64,000 bases of DNA from Erythroxylum novogranatense (taxonomy: Eukaryota > Streptophyta > Magnoliopsida > Malpighiales > Erythroxylaceae). Shown piece by piece: positions 58,673-64,000 of this stretch. Each line of letters starts with the position of its first letter. Within the stretch, counting starts at the first letter, position 1. The position numbers and the translations under genes were made by a program. A model generated the notes under the pieces. That model was not told the DNA's origin. It was given only the letters and a program-made list of their open reading frames with translations, and searched no databases. Location of the stretch: the NCBI GenBank assembly GCA_029891385.1, contig JAIWQS010000236.1, forward strand, positions 731,501 through 795,500. The letters are read 5' to 3'.

Positions 58673-59224
58673 CGGCATTTTACATAGATCGACTACGGTC
58701 GGTCGAGTCGCCGAGACAAGATCCTCGGGACCCTCGCCATCGCCATCGCTCGGCATTTTACATAGATCGACTACGGTCGGTCGGGTCGCCGAGACAAGAT
58801 CCTCGGGACCCTCGCCATCGCCATCGCCATCACCCGGCATTTTACATAGATCGACTACGGTCGGTCGGGTCGCCGAAACAAGATCCTCGGGACCCTCGCC
58901 ATCGCCATCACCCGACATTTTACATAGATCGACTACGGTCGGTCGAGTCGCCGAGACAAGATCCTCGGGGCCCTCGCCATCGCCATCGCTCGGCATTTTA
59001 CATAGATCGACTACGGTCGGTCGGGTCGCCGAGACAAGATCCTCGGGACCCTCGCCATCGCCATCGCCCGGCATTTTACATAGATCGACTACGGTCGGTC
59101 GGGTCGCCGAGACAAGATCCTCGGGACCCTCGCCATCGCCATCGCCCGGCATTTTACATTGATCAACTACGATCGGTTGGGTAGCCAAGTCTAGTGCCTT
59201 GGGACCTCGCCGCATCGATATAAT
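58673..59224. repeat. 78-bp minisatellite, seven units, inside the Tat element
   Basis: Units begin cggcattttacatagatcg at 58673, 58751, 58835, 58913, 58991, 59069 and 59147; spacing is 78 except one of 84 (an extra ccatcg). Because 78 and 6 are multiples of three, frames stay open: a plus-strand run repeating GILHRSTTVGRVAETRSSGP and a minus-strand run repeating EDLVSATRPTVVDLCKMPGD. The last unit is diverged. Confidence 0.95.
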
Positions 59225-59499
59225 CGATTGCGGTCGATCGGTTCAAAACCGTCGACTACGAGCTACTCCACCAAAACTCTACATACATAGAAAGTAAAGA
59301 GCATAAACATGGAAAAAGACAACGAATGAAGCAAAGGTAAAGTTCATTGATTTTCTTGCCCCGGTCACAAGCCCGACCAGTGAACTCTACAATCGGGGAG
59401 AAGGGGCTATGAGCAGGAGGAGGAGAAGGAGAATACCCGGGAATACATGGGAAGCCTCAAATCAAAGCGGAAGAGTCAAGCGGGGCAGAAGCATCATCA

Positions 59500-61698
59500 T
59501 GAGGAAGCTCGTCCTCCTCGACCGAGCTAAGGTCCAGCTCCTCAATCGGGACGGATCCCCCTTCTGCGACCTCTCCTTCACTTCCTCCAAAGAAAGGTCA
59601 AGAGCGGCAGAAGCAACGGCTCGGCGAACGATCAAACGAAGGACCGTCCACCCTCAGAATGCAGTGTCATAACAATTCTTCAAGATCATGAGGGCTGTGT
59701 CGCAGGAATACCCAAGCACTCGCCCCGCAAGAACCGCCTCTGCCATCGCAGGATCGCCGACCCTTTGTTCCTTCACCGAGACTTGTACCTCCTTAGCGAT
59801 CCTCGGTCTGGGCATGATCTTGGAGGGCCTTGGCATGATCTCGAGGGCTTTCTCCTTTAGCACTCTCCGACTCCCACTACCCCCAGAAATCGTGATACTC
59901 CTCGAGATAGCTTGGTCCTCTCCGCCATCGTCTTTACCACTTGAGCTCCTCCTTTGGAGTCGAGCTCATGGCGCGATCTCTTCCTCCCCGTGTCAACTTG
60001 GGCCTTCAAAATACTGGCCGCCTCCTCCGAATCTTCTTCTCCTCCTCTAAAGAAGAATTTTGAGCTTTAGAAGGTCCTCTCCTCTTCTACCTTCAAAGCT
60101 CGCCCTTCAGGCTCTGATTCGCCTCGAAAGTCCTGAACCTCACGGTCCAGAACGTCCAAACGCTGCACTGTCTCGAATGACATCATCGAGCTCCTCAGGC
60201 AAGTACGCAGGAGTAGGGACCCCATTTCCTTATTGCCCCTCTGGTCAAATTTCTCCCCGTCCGCGGGAGGAGTAATCCTTTTCAAGATGTGACGGACAAC
60301 GCCGATATCAGTAGTTGTGGAATCCCTGGGCAGCTTGATCAGAGACTCTCACAACCCGACGTCACCCGCTATCTCCTTTCCTTTGAGTTGGCTTGAAGGA
60401 CGGGGAGATTGGTCGACCACCGAAGGACAATTAGCCGCCAAAGGGCAAAGAGATCGGTCGGCCACCGGGGAACTGGGAGATTGGTCGTCGACTCTGGCGG
60501 CCCTCCTCCTCTTCAGAGGCCGTTCGACCTCCTCCTCCTCCTCGACTACAACAATGCTCTGATCAGGCAGGGCGACTACAGCAGGCGCCGCCAATGGTTC
60601 GGAGACGGCCAGAGAAATACGCCGCGGCCCGGAAGCGATTGGCCGAGCGACCATCGAACTGACCTCTCGTCTGTCTCCCCGACCTCGGCCTCCCGAATGC
60701 CCTGCGACCTGACGCTTACCCTTGATGGATTTGGGGGCGCCGGGGAATGTGTTAACCCTGGCCATAGCTGCACAAACAAGGGAAACAGGTTAGAAACTGA
60801 ACCCAAAACCTACGAACAAAGAAGATAAATCAACCACGAGAGGTCAACCAGGCGGGGCAGTTCCCTCTCCTAACCCACCAACTCGCGACGGGGGGTCAAT
60901 CAGAAGAGAGTTGGCAGAGGCCCCCCCGCCATACCCCGAGATGAGCCGAGCAAAGTTATACGGGCCGAGCTCCTTTATACGGCCCACTACCTCTCGCTCT
61001 TCCCTAGAAAGCGATAGGCTTGCCGAGTCATTCCACCGCTCGGCTTGGGGATACCTCCACGGCTGGGACACGGAAGAAGACCCCGGGGGCTTCACAAAGA
61101 AGTATTTTGTCCGCCAGCCGGTAATTTTACCGGACGTCCCGGCTGGGCGATACCGGGCATCCTTGTACATCAGGGAAGGGATGCCACCCCCAGAGCTCGG
61201 ACTCTGACTCATCCTTAAAAAATGGCGCAGGATGTTAACCGAGGGCGGACAGCCAAATTGGTGGCACAACAGCACGAGTCCATTAATGAAATGTCACCCA
61301 TTCGGAGGGATCTGACTAGGCCGCAATTGAAAATCAGTACACACTTCATCCACGATCGGCACGTACGGCAGTCTCAAGCCTCCGATCGAAAAGAAATATT
61401 CAGAGACGGCAATCCACCCACCTCTGCTGCTTGCAATTCCTTCATCCTCAGAAGCCAACCTGGGCTCTCAATCCTGAGGGATACTGTTCCTAAGGATGGA
61501 CCGGCACAACTCCGCCGCAGACATCTTTGATTTACCCTTGGGCCGCTCCTTCACCATCAACCCGTCCTTCCGCTCCTTGTTGTAATCTCTTCAACATCCC
61601 TTAACCTTGACACCGCTACCACCTCACCATAACCTCCGACGACGACCTCCGCCGCCAGAACCACTGAGAAACCTCACCCGAGAACCGCTAGATGACAT
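59500..61698 (-). pseudogene. antisense gene (aORF) of the Tat element, broken
   Basis: Minus-strand fragments in order: possible start 61698 (MSSSGSRVRFLSGSGGGG); KERPKGKSKMSAAELCRSIL (61550-61490); LPYVPIVDEVCTDFQLRPSQ (61375-61315); 61275-60844 with LVLLCHQFGCPPSVNILRHF, ITGWRTKYFFVKPPG and a WRYPQAERW stretch; 60765-60349, basic then acidic (VVVEEEEEVERPLKRRR); 60285-60067; and 59863-59654. The FHxSGCPPS/GW..KFFFV-type content resembles the antisense protein of Retand/Grande-like elements, related to plant mobile-domain-like proteins. Gaps near 60840-60765 may be introns. Function unknown. Confidence 0.7.
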
Positions 61699-61906
61699 GT
61701 TTTTAAGAGGAATCTAGAAGATGAGAATGAGGAAGGGACATACCTATTCAATGGTAGGAAATCGGAAACTCGAAAGCAACGCCTAAAACAACTTCAAAAT
61801 GAGAATAAGAAAGAATGAAGGTGAACAGGGAGAAAACAGAGGAAAGCAAGAAGACGGCAAGAATGAAATAAGCGTGAAGAAAAGCAAACCGTCTGTCGAC
61901 TCTGAT

Positions 61907-61914
61907 ATTTATAG
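61907..61914 (-). promoter_or_regulatory. TATA box for the antisense gene of the Tat element
   Basis: The minus strand reads CTCTATAAATATCAGAG, about 210 bp upstream of the possible antisense start ATG at 61698. It lies between the 3' LTR and the gene, pointing away from the LTR. Confidence 0.55.
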
Positions 61915-62458
61915 AGACAACGTTCCAACTACGATCCAGCCAAAGCCCGACGCGTGGAGAACATCCGAGCTCCCCCAGGACACGTGGCACGATCTGAACG
62001 GAGGCAAATCAGGGTTACTCAAAATCCGGAAGGGCGCGAACAGTTGAAAGGACGACGGACGGTGGGTAACGTTATAAAGACGATACGTTTGATTTCGAAG
62101 TCGCCGACAAAGACGCGCCGTCCACTAATAAATGCTTCAATTGCCTTCACGCCCCTGCTGATGACGACCGCCCGGCTTGCTTTAGCCCGAGTGGGCTCGC
62201 AATAATAGTCGAATACGACCATTTGGAATGATCAGCCGACTAACCCCAGTACGAGCAATAACGCGCAACCAGTCGGCATCCGACCAATCGAAATCACCCG
62301 GGCTACAACGACATTGCTCGACCAATCAATTATTCCATTCAGCTGATCAACAGACGAGCTATATCTCAAGGCTCAACCGATCGACCCAACCCCGAGTCGT
62401 CCTATGATCGAGCTATAAAGTTTCTACGCACTCTCCGACCCTTCTCTTCGCTCGGACT

Positions 62459-62475
62459 CGAGGAGTAGGGGCTTA
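62459..62475 (+). other. polypurine tract of the Tat element
   Basis: cgaggagtaggggctta directly precedes the 3' LTR start TGATCGGTCGG at 62476. Confidence 0.8.
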
Positions 62476-62880
62476 TGATCGGTCGGCCATTCCGGCTCGG
62501 ACCCAATCAAGACGACCATGAGCCGATCGCCTGCTCATCGAAGATCACTAAGCGCCAAAGCCCACTTTACTCCCTACCATTAGCGAAGGAGATCTCCATG
62601 CAGACACGTAATAAGACCTAAACTCGATTATTACTTCAGATATAAGGTATTATTCTCCCATAATTCAGGTATGCGATCATAACCTAAGTCGTTTTTCTCT
62701 GAATTCATCAATCCCATCTTCACCAGAAGCTTACTTGAGCATCGGAGGGGTTAATTGGGACATCACCCCTGACTAGTCTTCCTTGTTTTACAGGTATACT
62801 CACGCCATATTCGTCACAGAAGGAAGAAGACGATGGATTTCAATGGAAACGCACCGTTCAGCCTAAATCCGGCAGAACCA
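62476..62880 (+). repeat. 3' LTR (405 bp) of the Tat element
   Basis: It aligns end to end with the 5' LTR, lacks the 33-bp duplication, ends GGCAGAACCA and is followed by the target duplication TTGTC. Differences include one-base losses (ttagcagaagg versus ttagcgaagg). Confidence 0.93.
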
Positions 62881-64000
62881 TTGTCCAAAGTCTATTTTTA
62901 ATCGCCAAGTAAGAGATAAAAGAGGCATTTGGGTGGATTGAATTATGCCATAATAAAGAGAACCACGGTACCTTAGATAATCCTCGATTCAGGCCCTGAT
63001 GGAAAGATTTATTAGAGAAGCTTCCATACGGATCAGGAGTCCAAATAATGGAGTCCTCCAAGTGCGCACTACCCAAAGGGGGCAAAAGTTGGACCAGAGT
63101 ATCAAAACTTCTAAAGTGACCTTGCCATTGGCCATTACAAATCAAAGAGAAAACCTTGAGATGAAGAGGGATTCTATTTCTTAAGGGTATGTTTAGATGT
63201 GAGTAGAAAGATATAAGGGAATAGAATAAAATAGCCCAAATGACTCAGGCTATTATTTAAGAGTCTATTTTGTAACAAGATGGAATGATAATTAATGACT
63301 TAAGAAGCTATCTTTTGCTATCTAAAATCTAATATTTTGAGAATAAGAGAACTCGAAGCTCACCAATTATCAAACCAAAACTAGGTACTGAGACCATTGC
63401 CAATCTTGTGCTTAATACAAGAGTAAACCAAATAGCAAAGCTTTACCATCTGAATGATAATCCAGGAAAAGTCCTTCCGACAAGAAACTTGCGAGAGGTT
63501 CTCATTCTTTAAGTGATACTTATAAATCCACTTAACCCATAGCCCGTTGTGATCAGTTTATAAATACAAAAGTCTCTTGCATATAATGACTTTCTATTTA
63601 GTAAAGATTGATTTAATCCCAAGTCCACTGAGTCTCATTGGGATATTCACCTCACTTCACTTTACCCTAGCATTTGAAGAGTTGTCTAAACTACCAGACC
63701 AAAGGAAGGCTTTCATAATCCTTTGGTCTGGTAGAAGAGATGGGAACACCCAAAGTAGGAGTTTGGATGCAAGCCATGATCCAATTGATAAAGCCAGATG
63801 GAAGCCAAATAAATCTTCAACTAATAGTATCAAATGCCTTGAATAAGTCTACTTTTATTAAACAACTCTTAACTTGTTTTCCCGAGTTGTATTCCTTCAA
63901 AAATTCCGGCGATTGGAGTATGTCATCTCCAATATGCTTATCCGGGATAAAAACCCCCTAAGCAGAGTCGATGATGCTAGAGATAGCCGATTTAAGTTTC
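62881..64000 (-). pseudogene. L1-type LINE remnant: reverse transcriptase and zinc-binding region
   Basis: On the minus strand from the right: an RT start with FIPDKHIGDDILQSPEFLKE (about 63950-63890) and CLIKVDLFKAFDT (63865-63825), then after a large gap ARVK.SEVNIPMRLSGLGIKS (63670-63620). Next come LWVKWIYKYHLKNENLSQVS-type pieces (63545-63490) and the zf-RVT region 63145-62881 (IIWTPDPYGSFSNKSF, WFSLLWHNSIHPNASFISYL, AIKNRLWT). The catalytic RT core is missing. The Tat element interrupts it at 62880. A stretch at 63185-63360 has no LINE similarity and may be a small insertion. Confidence 0.8.

Larger units (their letters stand above)
52620..62880 (+). mobile_element. Complete-length Ty3/gypsy element, Tat lineage (10,261 bp)
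   Basis: Both LTRs (52620-53067, 62476-62880), primer-binding site, gag, protease, RT, RNase H, a second archaeal-type RNase H, integrase, a long 3' region with an antisense gene, and a polypurine tract are present. The 5-bp target duplication TTGTC flanks it exactly. Dual RNase H and an antisense frame downstream of integrase are hallmarks of Tat-lineage elements (Retand, Grande-like). Frameshifts in pol make it non-autonomous now. It is clearly more GC-rich than its surroundings. Confidence 0.93.

Noticed and set aside
58638..59162. 174-codon plus frame and 184-codon minus frame
   Set aside because: They arise from the minisatellite with a unit length divisible by three; treated as a repeat, with the double openness noted as a finding.
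60409..60828. 139-codon plus-strand frame
   Set aside because: It is the shadow of the antisense gene of the Tat element, whose minus-strand frame has recognisable family features.
1..64000. CRISPR array, bacterial operons, prophage or rRNA genes
   Set aside because: Spliced plant genes and plant retroelements throughout; the regular repeats seen (GAA run, 78-bp unit, hairpin arrays) lack CRISPR repeat-spacer structure.

Overview
The window is nuclear DNA of a flowering plant, most likely a eudicot. It carries a seven-exon nuclear gene for chloroplast Rubisco activase and a single-exon plant gene of the DUF3475/DUF668 (PSK SIMULATOR-like) family. Most of the rest is plant-type retrotransposon sequence (Ty1/copia, Ty3/gypsy Athila-, Tekay/Del- and Tat-like, L1-type LINEs, tRNA-derived SINEs). 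I cannot name the species from the sequence alone.

Layout. 1-1.9 kb: minus-strand copia gag-protease-integrase remnant, abutting an oppositely oriented copia tail and LTR (1.9-2.58 kb). 2.84-4.83 kb: Rubisco activase (minus), with the splice signals for both the long redox-regulated and the short isoform. 5.7-6.2 kb: LTR relic. 6.5-12.5 kb: degenerate Athila-like gypsy element (plus). 12.5-24.2 kb: Tekay/Del-like gypsy element (plus) with a 3.75-kb 5' LTR; its 3' LTR is cut and fused at 24,195 to the cut 3' LTR of a second Tekay-like element on the minus strand (24.2-34.1 kb). That second element carries a precise solo LTR (25,507-27,610, target duplication GCCTC). 34.1-42 kb: minus-strand copia element split by another precise solo LTR (35,956-39,729, target duplication ACACA). 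42.7-43.2 kb: three SINE copies forming a palindrome. 43.3-45.9 kb: degenerate Tekay-type LTR. 46.4-46.9 kb: LTR with a primer-binding site. 48.5-50.0 kb: DUF3475/DUF668 gene, with a long GAA microsatellite just past its stop. 52.0-52.5 kb: LINE 3' end with poly(A). 52,620-62,880: structurally complete Tat-lineage gypsy element with target duplication TTGTC, inserted in a minus-strand LINE that resumes at 62.9-64 kb.

Only the two host genes look functional. The retroelement reading frames are all broken. The history is nested: LINE then Tat; copia then solo LTR; Tekay then solo LTR; and an end-to-end deletion fusing two Tekay elements.

Most notable patterns not explained by ordinary annotation: (1) arrays of 13-nt hairpins, spaced 20-24 nt, whose stems differ between units but keep pairing, in two different Tekay-type LTRs; (2) a consensus 5' splice donor at an equivalent place in six Tekay-type LTRs; (3) clusters of degenerate TCGTCGCGACGA-like palindromes in three LTRs; (4) repeated loss of one base at CTG/CAG/CCG trinucleotides in several elements, either a consensus-sequence artefact or real decay; (5) an antisense gene remnant with its own TATA box and a 78-bp minisatellite open on both strands inside the Tat element.
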